Source: Streptantibioticus ferralitis
Lineage (GTDB): Bacteria; Actinomycetota; Actinomycetes; Streptomycetales; Streptomycetaceae
DNA: 64,000 nucleotides
Assembly: GCF_029223525.1 (NCBI RefSeq)
Contig: NZ_JARHTQ010000024.1
Coordinates: forward strand, 59,000-122,999
Reading direction: 5' to 3'
Numbering within the stretch: the first letter of the stretch is position 1; every line of letters starts with the position of its first letter. Below, piece after piece: positions 26,600 to 36,511 of the stretch. The position numbers were made by a program, and so were the translations under genes. The notes beneath the pieces are model-generated. The model ran no database searches. It had not been told where the DNA came from and saw only the letters and a list, made by a program, of their open reading frames with translations.

Positions 26600-29500
26600 T
26601 CAGCGCGCGTTGAAGTACTTCGCCTCGGGGTGGTGAATCACGATGGCGTCCGTGGACTGCTCAGGATGCAGCTGGAACTCCTCCGAGAGCCGGACGCCGA
26701 TGCGTTCCGGCTCCAGCAGTTCGGCGATCTTCGCCCGGTCCTCCAGGTCGGGGCAGGCCCCGTAGCCCAGCGAGAAGCGCGCACCGCGGTACTTCAGCGC
26801 GAACATGTCCTCGACGTCCGCGGGGTCCTCCCCGCCGAAGCCCAGCTCCGCCCGCACCCGGGCGTGCCAGTACTCGGCGAGTGCCTCGGCCAGCTGGACG
26901 GACAGGCCGTGCAGTTCCAGGTAGTCGCGGTAGGAGTCGGCGGCGAACAGTTCGTTCGCCGCGTCGGAGACCTTGCTGCCGACGGTCACCACCTGCAGGC
27001 CCACCACGTCGGTCTCGCCGGACTCCCGCGACCGGAAGAAGTCCGCGAGGCACAGCCTGCGGCTCCGGCGTTGGCGCGGGAACGTGAAGCGGGTCCGCTC
27101 GCTGCCGTCCTCGTGCAGGATGATCAGGTCGTCGCCCTTGGAGACACAGGGGAAGTACCCGTAGGTGACCGCCGCCTCCAGCAACCCGTCGGTCTGCAAC
27201 CGGTCGAGCAGACCGCGCAGCCGCGGGCGCCCCTCGGTCTCCACCAGGTCCTCGTAGCTCGGGCCACCGGCGCGGGCCTGCTTCAGCCCCCACTGGCCCT
27301 TGAACAGCGCGCCCTCGTCCAGCCACGACGCGTAGTCCTTGAGCGGAATGCCCTTGACCACCCGGGTGCCCCAGAACGGCGGGCTGGGGACCGGATTGTC
27401 GGTGGCGACGTCGGAGCGGATCTGGCCGTAGTTGGCCTCGGGCTCGTCGATCTCGACGGCCCGCTGCGGGACCCGGCGCTGCTTAAGTTCCGGGAGGGTC
27501 GCGCCAGGAACCCCGCGCTTGACCGCGATCAGCGCGTCCATCAGGCGTAGGCCCTCGAACGCGTCGCGCGCGTAGCGGACTTCGCCCTCGTAGATCTCGT
27601 GCAGATCCTGCTCCACATAGGCCCGGGTGAGCGCGGCACCGCCCAGGATGACGGGGTAACTGGCCGCCAGGCCACGCTGGTTGAGCTCCTGGAGGTTCTC
27701 CTTCATGATCACCGTGGACTTCACCAGCAGTCCGGACATGCCGATGACGTCCGCCCGGTGCTCCTCGGCCGCCTCCAGGATCGCGGAGACCGGCTGCTTG
27801 ATGCCGAGGTTGACCACCGTGTAGCCGTTGTTGGAGAGGATGATGTCGACCAGGTTCTTGCCGATGTCGTGCACATCGCCGCGCACCGTGGCGAGCACGA
27901 TGGTGCCCTTGCCCTCGTCGTCGGTCTTCTCCATGTGCGGTTCGAGCTGGGCGACGGCCGCCTTCATCACCTCGGCGGACTGCAGCACGAACGGCAGCTG
28001 CATCTGGCCGGAGCCGAACAGCTCGCCGACCACCTTCATGCCTTCCAGCAGCGTGTCGTTGACGATCTCCAGCGCCGGACGGGACTCCAGCGCCTCGTCC
28101 AGATCGGCTTCCAGCCCGTTGCGTTCGCCGTCGATGATGCGGCGCTGCAGCCGCTCCTCCAGCGGCAGCGCCGCCAACTCCTCGGCGCGGCCCGCCTTGA
28201 CCGACTTGGTGTCGACGCCCTCGAACAGCTCCAGGAACTTCTGCAGCGGGTCGTACCCCTCCCGCCTGCGGTCGTAGACCAGGTCGAGGGCTACCTCGCG
28301 CTGCTCCTCGGGAATCCGGGCGATCGGCAGGATCTTCGCGGCGTGCACGATGGCGGAGTCAAGACCGGCCTCGGTGCACTCGTTGAGGAAGACCGAGTTG
28401 AGCACCATCCGGGCGGCCGGGTTGAGGCCGAAGGAGACGTTCGACAGACCGAGGGTGGTCTGTACGTCGGGGTGGCGGCGCTTGAGTTCGCGGATCGCCT
28501 CGATGGTGGCCACCGCGTCCTTGCGGGACTCCTCCTGGCCGGTGGCGATGGTGAAGGTCAGGCAGTCCACGATGATGTCGGACTCGCGCACCCCCCAGTT
28601 GCCGGTCAGGTCGGCGATCAGCCGCTCGGCGACCGCGACCTTGTGTTCGGGGGTACGGGCCTGGCCCTCCTCGTCGATGGTGAGCGCGATCAGCGCGGCA
28701 CCGTGTTCGACGGCCAGCCTGGTGACCTTCTGGAACCGGGACTCGGGTCCGTCACCGTCCTCGTAGTTCACCGAGTTGATCACGGCGCGCCCACCGAGCA
28801 GCTCCAGCCCGGCCTGGATGACGGCCGGCTCGGTGGAGTCGAGGACGATCGGGAGGGTGGAGGCGGTCGCGAGGCGGCCCGCGACCTCCTTCATGTCGGC
28901 GACGCCATCGCGGCCGACGTAGTCGACACACAGGTCCAACAGGTGCGCGCCCTCCCGGATCTGCTCGCGCGCCATCTCCACGCAGTCGTCCCAGCGGCCG
29001 AGCAGCATGGCTTCGCGGAACTTCTTGGAGCCGTTGGCGTTGGTGCGCTCACCGATCGCCAGATACGAGGTGTCCTGCCGGAACGGCACGCTCTGGTAGA
29101 GCGAGGCGGCACCGGGCTCGGGGCGCGGACGGCGCTCGGTGATCTCCTGGCCGCGTACCCGCTCCACGAGTTGGCGCAGATGCTCAGGGGTGGTGCCACA
29201 GCAGCCGCCGACCAGCGACAGGCCGTACTCGCGGACGAACACTTCCTGGGCGTCCGCCAACTCCTCGGGCGTCAGCGGGTAGTGGGCACCGTCCTTGCCG
29301 AGCACCGGAAGGCCCGCGTTGGGCATCGCGGAGACGCCGACCCGGGCGTACCGCGAGAGGTAGCGCAGGTGCTCGCTCATCTCGGCGGGGCCGGTCGCGC
29401 AGTTGAGGCCGATCATGTCGATGCCCAGCGGCTCCAGGGCGGTGAGCGCCGCGCCGATCTCGGAGCCGAGCAGCATCGTGCCGGTGGTCTCCACGGTGAC

Positions 29501-30103
29501 CTGGCACAGCAGCGGCAGGTCGGCGCCGGCGGTGCGCAGCGCCCGGCGTGCGCCGATGATCGAGGCCTTGGTCTGCAGCAGGTCCTGGGTGGTCTCCACC
29601 AGGATCGCGTCCGCGCCACCCGCGATCAGCCCCTCGACCTCGGTCTGGTAGGCGTCGCGCAGCGCGGTGTACGGGGCGTGGCCGAGGGTCGGCAGCTTGG
29701 TGCCGGGGCCGACCGAGCCGAGCACCCAGCGCGGCCGGTCAGGTGTGGCGAAGCCGTCCGCGACCTCGCGGGCCAGCCGGGCGCCCGCCTCGGACAGCTC
29801 GTAGATGCGGTCGGAGATCTCGTACTCGCCGAGCGCGGCGAGGTTGGCGCCGAAGGTGTTGGTCTCCACGCAGTCGACGCCCGCGGAGAAGTACTCCTCG
29901 TGGACCGAGCGGACGATGTCGGGCCGGGTGACGTTCAGGACCTCGTTGCATCCTTCGAGTCCCTGGAAGTCGTCCAGGGAGGGGTCCTGGGCCTGGAGCA
30001 TGGTCCCCATGGCGCCGTCGGCCACCACGACACGGGTGGCGAGCGCCCTGCGCAGGGCGTCGGCTCGGGACTGCTGGGCGGTCTGCTGGGATGGCGAGGC
30101 CAT
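26600..30103 (-). CDS. metH: Cobalamin-dependent methionine synthase
   Basis: It transfers a methyl group from methyltetrahydrofolate to homocysteine via B12. It has 1167 aa. Domains in order are: homocysteine-binding (Zn Cys in IGLNCATG and GGCCGTTPEH, about 20-320); pterin-binding (IGERTNANGSKKF; GLSNVSFGLNPAAR, about 350-620); cobalamin-binding with DVHDIGKN carrying the axial His (about 650-880); and a C-terminal AdoMet reactivation domain. The C-terminus, ending VIHHPEAKYFNAR, seems compact compared with E. coli MetH (1227 aa). ATG 30103 is preferred over a much longer upstream frame because GGGAG is well placed and MASPSQQ.. leads into the conserved domain. It is divergent from gylR. 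Confidence 0.96.
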   Translation of the reverse strand: MASPSQQTAQQSRADALRRALATRVVVADGAMGTMLQAQDPSLDDFQGLEGCNEVLNVTRPDIVRSVHEEYFSAGVDCVETNTFGANLAALGEYEISDRIYELSEAGARLAREVADGFATPDRPRWVLGSVGPGTKLPTLGHAPYTALRDAYQTEVEGLIAGGADAILVETTQDLLQTKASIIGARRALRTAGADLPLLCQVTVETTGTMLLGSEIGAALTALEPLGIDMIGLNCATGPAEMSEHLRYLSRYARVGVSAMPNAGLPVLGKDGAHYPLTPEELADAQEVFVREYGLSLVGGCCGTTPEHLRQLVERVRGQEITERRPRPEPGAASLYQSVPFRQDTSYLAIGERTNANGSKKFREAMLLGRWDDCVEMAREQIREGAHLLDLCVDYVGRDGVADMKEVAGRLATASTLPIVLDSTEPAVIQAGLELLGGRAVINSVNYEDGDGPESRFQKVTRLAVEHGAALIALTIDEEGQARTPEHKVAVAERLIADLTGNWGVRESDIIVDCLTFTIATGQEESRKDAVATIEAIRELKRRHPDVQTTLGLSNVSFGLNPAARMVLNSVFLNECTEAGLDSAIVHAAKILPIARIPEEQREVALDLVYDRRREGYDPLQKFLELFEGVDTKSVKAGRAEELAALPLEERLQRRIIDGERNGLEADLDEALESRPALEIVNDTLLEGMKVVGELFGSGQMQLPFVLQSAEVMKAAVAQLEPHMEKTDDEGKGTIVLATVRGDVHDIGKNLVDIILSNNGYTVVNLGIKQPVSAILEAAEEHRADVIGMSGLLVKSTVIMKENLQELNQRGLAASYPVILGGAALTRAYVEQDLHEIYEGEVRYARDAFEGLRLMDALIAVKRGVPGATLPELKQRRVPQRAVEIDEPEANYGQIRSDVATDNPVPSPPFWGTRVVKGIPLKDYASWLDEGALFKGQWGLKQARAGGPSYEDLVETEGRPRLRGLLDRLQTDGLLEAAVTYGYFPCVSKGDDLIILHEDGSERTRFTFPRQRRSRRLCLADFFRSRESGETDVVGLQVVTVGSKVSDAANELFAADSYRDYLELHGLSVQLAEALAEYWHARVRAELGFGGEDPADVEDMFALKYRGARFSLGYGACPDLEDRAKIAELLEPERIGVRLSEEFQLHPEQSTDAIVIHHPEAKYFNAR

Positions 30104-30287
30104 GGACTTGCTCCCTGGGATGCGACGGCTGTCGGCTTTGCGTGCCCTGTGCACGGGCACGCACCCGGCCAGGGTAACCGTCGGCTCCGTCAGTTTCGCC
30201 AGGTATTCCAAGGGGTGGACCGAATCAATCAAGCCACCTGTGTGGCTCATCGGCCACCGCACCGCATCTTCCGGGCACGCGGGCTAC

Positions 30288-30334
30288 TACGATGGGTGTT
30301 CGGCATCGCCCAATGGTGTTCAGCATTGCCGACC
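30288..30334 (+). promoter_or_regulatory. gylR promoter with two candidate GylR sites
   Basis: A -10-like TACGAT (30288-30293) is followed by two direct copies, TGTTCGGCATCGCC (30297-30310) and TGTTCAGCATTGCCGACC (30317-30334). They are 20 bases apart, about two helical turns, and would overlap the start point. Each is a partial palindrome around GCAtyGC. A third copy lies in the glpF promoter. IclR-type regulators bind such short palindromes, and autoregulation by GylR is known in S. coelicolor. Confidence 0.65.
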
Positions 30335-30373
30335 TTTGCTGACCCCTGGCAGAACGTAGACGGAGGTTACCCG

Positions 30374-31138
30374 ATGGCAGGAAGCATCCAGTCGGTGGAG
30401 CGCGCGGCAGCCGTTCTGCGTCTGCTCGCGGGTGGCGAGCGCCGACTGGGCCTGACCGACGTCGCCTCCACCCTGGGACTGGCCAAGGGCACCACCCACG
30501 GGATTCTGCGCACCCTCCAGCAGGAGGGGTTCGTCGAGCAGGACGACGCCTCGGGCAAGTACCAGCTCGGCGCGGAGCTGCTGCGACTCGGCAACAGCTA
30601 TCTGGACGTGCACGAACTGCGGGCCCGTGCGCTGGTGTGGACCGACGACCTGGCGCGGGCCAGCGGCGAGAGTGTCTACCTGGGCGTGCTCCACAAACAG
30701 GGCGTGCTGATCGTGCACCACGTCTTCCGCCCGGACGACAGCCGCCAGGTGCTGGAGGTCGGGGCGATGCACCCGCTGCACAGCACGGCGCTGGGCAAGG
30801 TGCTGACCGCGTTCGACCCGGTCGCGCACCGGGAGGCACTGGAGGTCGAACGGCAGCGCTTCACGCCCCGGACGGTGACCGAACCGGACGAGTTCGAGGG
30901 CGTACTGGACATCACCCGCGCCCGGGGCTGGGCGGCCGACCTGGAGGAGACATGGGACGGCGTGGCGTCGGCGGCCGCTCCGGTGCACGACCGGCGCCGG
31001 ATGCCGGTGGGCGCGGTGGGGATCACCGGCGCGGTGGAGCGGGTGTGCGAGGACGGGGAGATAAGGGCCCGTCTGGTGGCGGCGGTACGGGACTGCGCCC
31101 GTGCCGTGTCACGCGACCTGGGAGGCGGGCGCTTTTAG
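30374..31138 (+). CDS. gylR: Glycerol operon regulator GylR (IclR family)
   Basis: A 254-aa protein. An N-terminal winged helix-turn-helix (about 8-65: [30 protein letters not shown]) is followed by an IclR effector domain ([53 protein letters not shown]). In S. coelicolor GylR represses gylR and the glycerol operon, with glycerol or glycerol-3-phosphate as inducer. It lies directly before glpFKD in the same orientation. ATG 30374 has GGAGG upstream. Confidence 0.94.
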   Translation: MAGSIQSVERAAAVLRLLAGGERRLGLTDVASTLGLAKGTTHGILRTLQQEGFVEQDDASGKYQLGAELLRLGNSYLDVHELRARALVWTDDLARASGESVYLGVLHKQGVLIVHHVFRPDDSRQVLEVGAMHPLHSTALGKVLTAFDPVAHREALEVERQRFTPRTVTEPDEFEGVLDITRARGWAADLEETWDGVASAAAPVHDRRRMPVGAVGITGAVERVCEDGEIRARLVAAVRDCARAVSRDLGGGRF

Positions 31139-31226
31139 GACCCTGGCCGGCCGCTTTCCCGGCAAGCGGGACGTTTCAGACCTTCAGCACTTTTGGAGTC
31201 CTGGGTCACTCCTAGGTTACGAACCC

Positions 31227-31283
31227 TTGACGCGTTTCCTACGGGGCATAAAACTGCCGTTCGGCGGTCGACATTGTCGAACA
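31227..31283 (+). promoter_or_regulatory. glpFKD promoter with overlapping candidate GylR site
   Basis: TTGACG (31227-31232), a 16-base spacer and TAAAAC (31249-31254) form a good SigA-type promoter. Just downstream, 31266-31283 read on the minus strand is TGTTCGACAATGTCGACC, the same motif as in the gylR promoter, with the perfect palindrome TCGACA-A-TGTCGA. A repressor here would block early elongation or initiation. Confidence 0.7.
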
Positions 31284-31331
31284 CCGGACGGGACCCGGTC
31301 CGCCATCTTGGACGAAGACAAAGGAGTCGCG

Positions 31332-32123
31332 ATGTCCAGCGGCCACATCTTCATCGGCGAGACCATTGGCACCGCCGTGCTCATTCTGCTTGGCGGCGGT
31401 GTCTGCGCCGCCGTCACCCTCAAGAAGTCGAAGGCGAAGGACGCGGGTTGGCTCGCGATCACCTTCGGCTGGGGCTTCGCCGTTCTGGCGGGCGCCTACA
31501 TAGCCAACGGCCTGTCCGGCGGCCAGCTCAATCCGGCCGTCACCATCGGCATCGCCATCAAGACCGGCGACTGGAGCAACGTGCCGGTGTACCTCGGCGG
31601 TCAGCTGCTCGGCGCCATGATCGGCGCGTTCCTGGTCTGGGTCGTCTACCTCGGCCAGTTCGCCACCCACCTCACCGACCCCGAGGTGCTGGCAGGCCAC
31701 GGCGTCGACCCGGCGGGCCCGGTCACCAAGGACGACGCCCGCAACCCCGGCGGCCCGGTGCTCGGCATCTTCTCCACCGGCCCGGAGATCCGTAACACGG
31801 TGCAGAACCTGCTCACCGAGATCATCGCCACCACGGTGCTGGTGCTGTTCATCCTCACCCAGGGCATGACCAACGGGCTGGCCCTCAACGGCCTGGGCAT
31901 CCTGCTGACCTCACTCCTCGTTGTCGGTATCGGTCTGTCGCTCGGCGGCCCCACCGGCTACGCGATCAACCCGGTCCGCGACCTCGGCCCGCGCATCGTC
32001 CACAGCCTGCTGCCGCTGCCCAACAAGGGCGGCTCGGACTGGGGCTACGCGTGGATACCGGTCGTCGGCCCGCTCGCCGGCGCCGTTCTCGCCGGCGGCA
32101 TCTACCACCTCGCTTTCGCGTAA
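31332..32123 (+). CDS. glpF: Glycerol facilitator (aquaglyceroporin) GlpF
   Basis: A 263-aa membrane channel with six helices and two half-helices. The first pore motif is canonical ([11 protein letters not shown]). The second, [11 protein letters not shown], has NPV where NPA is usual; the Arg of the selectivity filter is kept. ATG 31332 has AAGGAG upstream. It is the first gene of glpFKD under GylR control and allows glycerol entry for GlpK. Confidence 0.94.
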   Translation: MSSGHIFIGETIGTAVLILLGGGVCAAVTLKKSKAKDAGWLAITFGWGFAVLAGAYIANGLSGGQLNPAVTIGIAIKTGDWSNVPVYLGGQLLGAMIGAFLVWVVYLGQFATHLTDPEVLAGHGVDPAGPVTKDDARNPGGPVLGIFSTGPEIRNTVQNLLTEIIATTVLVLFILTQGMTNGLALNGLGILLTSLLVVGIGLSLGGPTGYAINPVRDLGPRIVHSLLPLPNKGGSDWGYAWIPVVGPLAGAVLAGGIYHLAFA

Positions 32124-32194
32124 GCCGTCCGCTAAGCCATTCGTATGAACCAGCCGCGCACCGCCGCCGAGACCTCAGACCTCAGGAGCACCCC

Positions 32195-33739
32195 GTGACC
32201 GACAACCACACCGCCGTGACTTCCTCCCACGGGCAAGGCCCGTTCATTGCGGCGATCGACCAGGGCACCACCTCCAGCCGCTGCATCGTCTTCGACCGCG
32301 ACGGCCGGATCGTCTCCGTCGACCAGAAGGAGCACGAGCAGATCTTCCCCAAGCCGGGCTGGGTCGAGCACAACGCCGCCGAGATCTGGACCAACGTCCA
32401 GGAAGTCGTGGCGGGCGCGCTGGACAAGGCCGGGATCTCCAAGGAGGACGTCAAGGCGCTCGGCATCACCAACCAGCGCGAGACCACCGTGCTGTGGGAC
32501 AAGGCGACCGGTGAGCCGGTGCACAACGCCCTGGTCTGGCAGGACACCCGCACCGACGCCCTGTGCAAGGAACTGGGCCGCAACGTCGGCCAGGACCGGT
32601 TCCGCCGGGAGACCGGTCTGCCGCTGGCCAGCTACTTCGCCGGCCCGAAGATCCGCTGGATGCTGGACAACGTCGAGGGGCTGCGGCAGCGCGCCGAAGC
32701 GGGCGAGATCCTCTTCGGCACGATGGACAGCTGGGTCATCTGGAACCTCACCGGTGGCCCCAACGGCGGCGTGCACGTCACCGACGTCACCAACGCCTCC
32801 CGCACCATGCTGATGAACCTGCAGACCCTGAACTGGGACGAGCGGATCCTGTCCTCCATGGACATCCCGGCCGCCGTGCTGCCGGAGATCCGCTCCTCCG
32901 CCGAGGTCTACGGATACGCCAAGGGCGCCCTGGATGGCGTTCCGGTCGCCTCCGCGCTCGGTGACCAGCAGGCCGCGCTGTTCGGCCAGACCTGCTTCTC
33001 CAAGGGCGAGGCCAAGTCCACCTACGGCACCGGCACCTTCCTGCTGCTCAACACCGGTGACACGCCGGTCAATTCGTACAACGGCCTGCTGACGACGGTC
33101 GGCTACCGCATCGGCGACCAGGCTCCGGTCTACGCGCTGGAGGGCTCCATCGCGGTCACCGGCTCCCTGGTGCAGTGGATGCGGGACCAGATGGGCCTGA
33201 TCAAGAGCGCGGCGGAGATCGAGACGCTGGCCAGCTCGGTGGAGGACAACGGCGGCGCGTACTTCGTCCCCGCCTTCTCCGGACTGTTCGCGCCGTACTG
33301 GCGCTCCGACGCGCGCGGTGTCATCGCGGGTCTGACCCGCTACGTCACCAAGGCGCACATCGCCCGTGCGGTGCTGGAGGCCACCGCCTGGCAGACCCGC
33401 GAGATCGTCGACGCGATGAACAAGGACTCCGGCGTCGAGCTGACCGCCCTCAAGGTCGACGGCGGTATGACCTCCAACAACCTGCTGATGCAGACCCTCG
33501 CCGACGTACTGGACGCACCCGTCGTCCGGCCGATGGTCGCCGAGACCACCTGCCTGGGCGCCGCCTACGCGGCCGGACTGGCGGTCGGCTTCTGGCAGGA
33601 CACCGACGAGCTGCGGGCGAACTGGCGCCGCGCGGCCGAATGGACCCCCCGTATGGACGCGGACACTCGTGACCGCGAGTACAAGAACTGGCTCAAGGCC
33701 GTCGAGCGGACCATGGGCTGGATCGAAGAGGAGCACTGA
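32195..33739 (+). CDS. glpK: Glycerol kinase
   Basis: It phosphorylates glycerol to sn-glycerol-3-phosphate. It has 514 aa. FGGY-family features include [13 protein letters not shown] (phosphate-1 loop), [59 protein letters not shown] and [14 protein letters not shown] (adenosine motif). GTG 32195 has AGGAG upstream. It is followed 5 bases later by glpD. Confidence 0.96.
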   Translation: MTDNHTAVTSSHGQGPFIAAIDQGTTSSRCIVFDRDGRIVSVDQKEHEQIFPKPGWVEHNAAEIWTNVQEVVAGALDKAGISKEDVKALGITNQRETTVLWDKATGEPVHNALVWQDTRTDALCKELGRNVGQDRFRRETGLPLASYFAGPKIRWMLDNVEGLRQRAEAGEILFGTMDSWVIWNLTGGPNGGVHVTDVTNASRTMLMNLQTLNWDERILSSMDIPAAVLPEIRSSAEVYGYAKGALDGVPVASALGDQQAALFGQTCFSKGEAKSTYGTGTFLLLNTGDTPVNSYNGLLTTVGYRIGDQAPVYALEGSIAVTGSLVQWMRDQMGLIKSAAEIETLASSVEDNGGAYFVPAFSGLFAPYWRSDARGVIAGLTRYVTKAHIARAVLEATAWQTREIVDAMNKDSGVELTALKVDGGMTSNNLLMQTLADVLDAPVVRPMVAETTCLGAAYAAGLAVGFWQDTDELRANWRRAAEWTPRMDADTRDREYKNWLKAVERTMGWIEEEH

Positions 33740-33744
33740 GACAC

Positions 33745-35352
33745 ATGAGCACCCTGCAGAGCGTCCCCGCCCTTGGGACGCATCCGGCCAACGGCCGCAA
33801 CCCCAGCCGCAGCGAGACCCGGGACCTGCTAAGCCACGCCACGTACGACCTGCTGGTCATCGGCGGCGGGATCCTCGGCACCTCGGTGGCCTGGCACGCG
33901 GCCCAGGCCGGGCTGCGGGTCGCAATGGTGGACGCCGGCGACTTCGCCGGCGCCACCTCCTCCGCGTCCTCCAAGCTCGTCCACGGCGGCCTGCGCTACC
34001 TGCAGACCGGTGCGGTCAAGCTGGTCGCGGAGAACCACCACGAGCGCCGGGTGCTGGCCAAGGACGTTGCCCCGCACCTGGTCAACCCGCTCACCTTCTA
34101 CCTGCCGGTCTACAAGGGCGGACCGGTCGGTGCGGCCAAGCTCGGCGCGGGCGTCTTCGCCTACTCGGCGCTGTCCGCCTTCGGCGACGGCGTCGGCAAG
34201 GTCATCTCCCCGGCCAAGGCGCAGGCCGCCAACCCCGGCCTGCGCACGGACAACCTCAAGGCCGTCGCGGTCTACTACGACCACCAGATGAACGACTCGC
34301 GGGTGGCCGTCATGACGGTCCGCGCGGCCGTCGAGTCCGGCGCCGTGGTGCTCAACCACGCCGAGGTGACCGGACTGCGCTTCACCCAGGGCAGGGTGAC
34401 CGGCGCGGAGCTCAAGGACCGCCTGGACGGTACCGAGTTCGGTGTCAACGCGCGCGTCGTGCTCAACGCCACCGGCCCGTGGGTCGACCACCTGCGCACG
34501 ATGGAGGACAAGGGCGCGGCCCCCTCCATCCGGCTGTCCAAGGGCGCGCACATCGTGATGAAGCGCAAGTCGCCGTGGAAGGCCGCCATGGCCACCCCGA
34601 TCGACAAGTACCGCATCACCTTCGCCCTCCCCTGGGAGGACCAGCTGCTGCTCGGCACCACCGACGAGATGTACGAGGGTGACCCGGCGGACGTACGGGC
34701 CACCGAGTCCGACATCCAGCAGATCCTGGACGAGGCCGCGTTCTCCATCCGCGACGCCGACCTGGACCGCTCCTTGATGACCTACGCCTTCGCGGGTCTG
34801 CGCGTGCTGCCCGGCGGCCCGGGCGACGTGGCACAGGCCAAGCGCGAGACGGTGGTCACCGAGGGCAAGGGCGGCATGCTGTCGGTGGCGGGCGGCAAGT
34901 GGACCACCTACCGGCACATCGGCCGTACGGTGATGGACAAGCTCGCCAAGCTGCCGGGCAGCCCGCTGACCGAGGACATGCTGCCGGTGGGCGACCTGGT
35001 GCGCCGGGTGCCGCTGCCGGGTGTGGCCAACCCCAACGCGGTCGCGCACCGTCTGCTGGTCGACCGGGAGCCGGGCAGGCGGATAGACCCGCTCACGGCA
35101 CGCCATCTGGCCACGCACTACGGCGCGTTGTCGTTCGACATCGCCCGGCTGGTCAACGAGGACCCGTCGCTGGGCGAGCGGATCCACCCGGACGGCCCGG
35201 AGATCTGGGCGCAGGTGGTCTACGCACGCGACAACGAGTGGGCCCAGACCGCGGACGACGTACTGCGCCGCCGCACCACGCTGACCATCCGCGGCCTGGA
35301 CACCGACGAGGTGCGGACCCGGGTGGACGAGCTGCTGGCGCAGCGCGGCTGA
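33745..35352 (+). CDS. glpD: Glycerol-3-phosphate dehydrogenase
   Basis: It oxidises glycerol-3-phosphate to dihydroxyacetone phosphate with FAD and passes electrons to the quinone pool at the membrane. It has 535 aa. The FAD-binding motif is DLLVIGGGILGTSVAWHAA (residues ~35-53), followed by ATSSASSKLVHGGLRYLQ, a GlpD signature. GGKWTTYRHIG near the C-terminal third and a DUF4-like C-terminal helical cap complete it. It is the last gene of the operon, followed by a U-rich terminator. Confidence 0.95.
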   Translation: MSTLQSVPALGTHPANGRNPSRSETRDLLSHATYDLLVIGGGILGTSVAWHAAQAGLRVAMVDAGDFAGATSSASSKLVHGGLRYLQTGAVKLVAENHHERRVLAKDVAPHLVNPLTFYLPVYKGGPVGAAKLGAGVFAYSALSAFGDGVGKVISPAKAQAANPGLRTDNLKAVAVYYDHQMNDSRVAVMTVRAAVESGAVVLNHAEVTGLRFTQGRVTGAELKDRLDGTEFGVNARVVLNATGPWVDHLRTMEDKGAAPSIRLSKGAHIVMKRKSPWKAAMATPIDKYRITFALPWEDQLLLGTTDEMYEGDPADVRATESDIQQILDEAAFSIRDADLDRSLMTYAFAGLRVLPGGPGDVAQAKRETVVTEGKGGMLSVAGGKWTTYRHIGRTVMDKLAKLPGSPLTEDMLPVGDLVRRVPLPGVANPNAVAHRLLVDREPGRRIDPLTARHLATHYGALSFDIARLVNEDPSLGERIHPDGPEIWAQVVYARDNEWAQTADDVLRRRTTLTIRGLDTDEVRTRVDELLAQRG

Positions 35353-35363
35353 CCGTGCATCGC

Positions 35364-35405
35364 GGGGGGGGGGCTGGGGCTTTTTCGCCCCAGACCCCCC
35401 TTTTT
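35364..35405 (+). terminator. Intrinsic terminator after glpD
   Basis: A G-rich arm ending CTGGGGC (to 35380), loop TTTTT, arm GCCCCAG-A-CCCCCC (35387-35400, one unpaired A), then TTTTT. This is a classical hairpin with U-tract. Confidence 0.85.
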
Positions 35406-35422
35406 CCCGGCAGACTGCTCCA

Positions 35423-36451
35423 GTGGACGTCTACGAATCCCTTGTTGATGTTGTCGGCAACACCCCGCTGGTGCGGCTGAACCGGATCACGGCGGGCCTG
35501 ACGGCTCCCGTCTACGCCAAGTTGGAGTACGTCAACCCAGGCGGCAGCGTCAAGGACCGCATCGCGCTGTCCATGGTGCTGGCCGCGGAGGAGGCCGGAG
35601 CACTGCGGCCGGGCGGCACCATCGTGGAGGGCACCTCGGGCAACACCGGGGTGGGACTGGCCATGGTGGCGGCCCAGCGCGGCTACCGCTGCGTGTTCAC
35701 CCTGCCCGAGAAGAGCAGCGCCGAGAAGGTGGCGGTACTCCGCGCGTACGGCGCCGAAGTGGTGGTCTGCCCCGGCGACGTACCTCGCGAGCATCCCGAC
35801 CACCCGCGCACCGCGGCGGAACGGATCGCGGCGACCACCGCGGGGGCATGGCTCGCCGACCAGTACAACAATCCGGCCAATCCCCGCGCGCACTACGGCA
35901 GTACCGGACCCGAGCTGTGGCGGCAGACCGACGGCCGGATCACCCACCTGGTGGCGGGCGTCGGTACCGGCGGCACGATCAGCGGCACCGGTGGATATCT
36001 CAAGGAGGTCAGCGACGGCCGGGTGCGGGTGATCGGCGCCGACCCGGAGGCCTCCGTCTACTCGGGCGGCCCCGGCACGCCGTACGCGGTGGAGAGCATC
36101 GGCCTGTTCCGCCACCCCGAGACGATCGACGACTCCTGGCCGCGGTCCTTCGACACCGCCGTGGTCGACCGGTTCGAGCCGATCGGTGACCGCGAATCAC
36201 TGCTGACCGCCCGGCGACTGGCCCGTGAGGAGGGACTGTTGGTGGGCGGATCGGCGGGAACCGCGGTCGCCGCCGCGCTGCGTGTCGCCGCCGAGCTCGG
36301 TCCGCGGGACCTGGTGGTCGTCGTGCTACCGGACTCCGGCCGCAACTACCTGACCAAGGTCTACGACGACGAGTGGATGCGCGAACAGGGCTTCCTCGAC
36401 GGCGGTGTTCTGGACGACGACCCGGCGACCGCCCCGGTCGGCAGGGCATAA
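35423..36451 (+). CDS. PLP-dependent cysteine synthase-family protein
   Basis: A 342-aa fold-type II PLP enzyme. The Lys Schiff base is in NPGGSVKDRIAL (about Lys42), the phosphate/substrate loop is EGTSGNTGVGL, and the PLP phosphate loop is GVGTGGTISGTGGYLKE. It lacks the C-terminal CBS domain of many cystathionine beta-synthases. It most likely makes cysteine (O-acetylserine sulphhydrylase) or cystathionine. GTG 35423 begins only 18 bases after the glpD terminator, with no clear ribosome site, so the start is less certain. It lies at the edge of the inserted block. Confidence 0.85.
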   Translation: MDVYESLVDVVGNTPLVRLNRITAGLTAPVYAKLEYVNPGGSVKDRIALSMVLAAEEAGALRPGGTIVEGTSGNTGVGLAMVAAQRGYRCVFTLPEKSSAEKVAVLRAYGAEVVVCPGDVPREHPDHPRTAAERIAATTAGAWLADQYNNPANPRAHYGSTGPELWRQTDGRITHLVAGVGTGGTISGTGGYLKEVSDGRVRVIGADPEASVYSGGPGTPYAVESIGLFRHPETIDDSWPRSFDTAVVDRFEPIGDRESLLTARRLAREEGLLVGGSAGTAVAAALRVAAELGPRDLVVVVLPDSGRNYLTKVYDDEWMREQGFLDGGVLDDDPATAPVGRA

Positions 36452-36454
36452 TGG

Positions 36455-36470
36455 GCCGATACATCGGAGG
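36455..36470. promoter_or_regulatory. Candidate operator upstream of the FadR-type regulator
   Basis: CCGAT-AC-ATCGG (36456-36467) is a perfect 5-bp palindrome with a 2-base centre, continued by AGG. The 12 bases ATACATCGGAGG (36459-36470) occur again, in the other orientation, before the fuconate-dehydratase gene at 44961-44972. It is probably the autoregulatory site of the adjacent FadR-type protein. Confidence 0.6.
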
Positions 36471-36511
36471 TCTGGCTGCGCACGGCAGGGCCCGGGACGA
36501 GGAGGTCGCTG

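Noticed and set aside
30104..30280. SAM or cobalamin riboswitch before metH
   Set aside because: Looked for the conserved cores in the leader; none was seen. Only a short GTGCCC/GGGCAC-type hairpin is present.
27599..31138. 1179-codon plus-strand ORF antisense to metH ending with gylR
   Set aside because: The gylR coding part starts at ATG 30374; the preceding 925 codons are shadow of metH.
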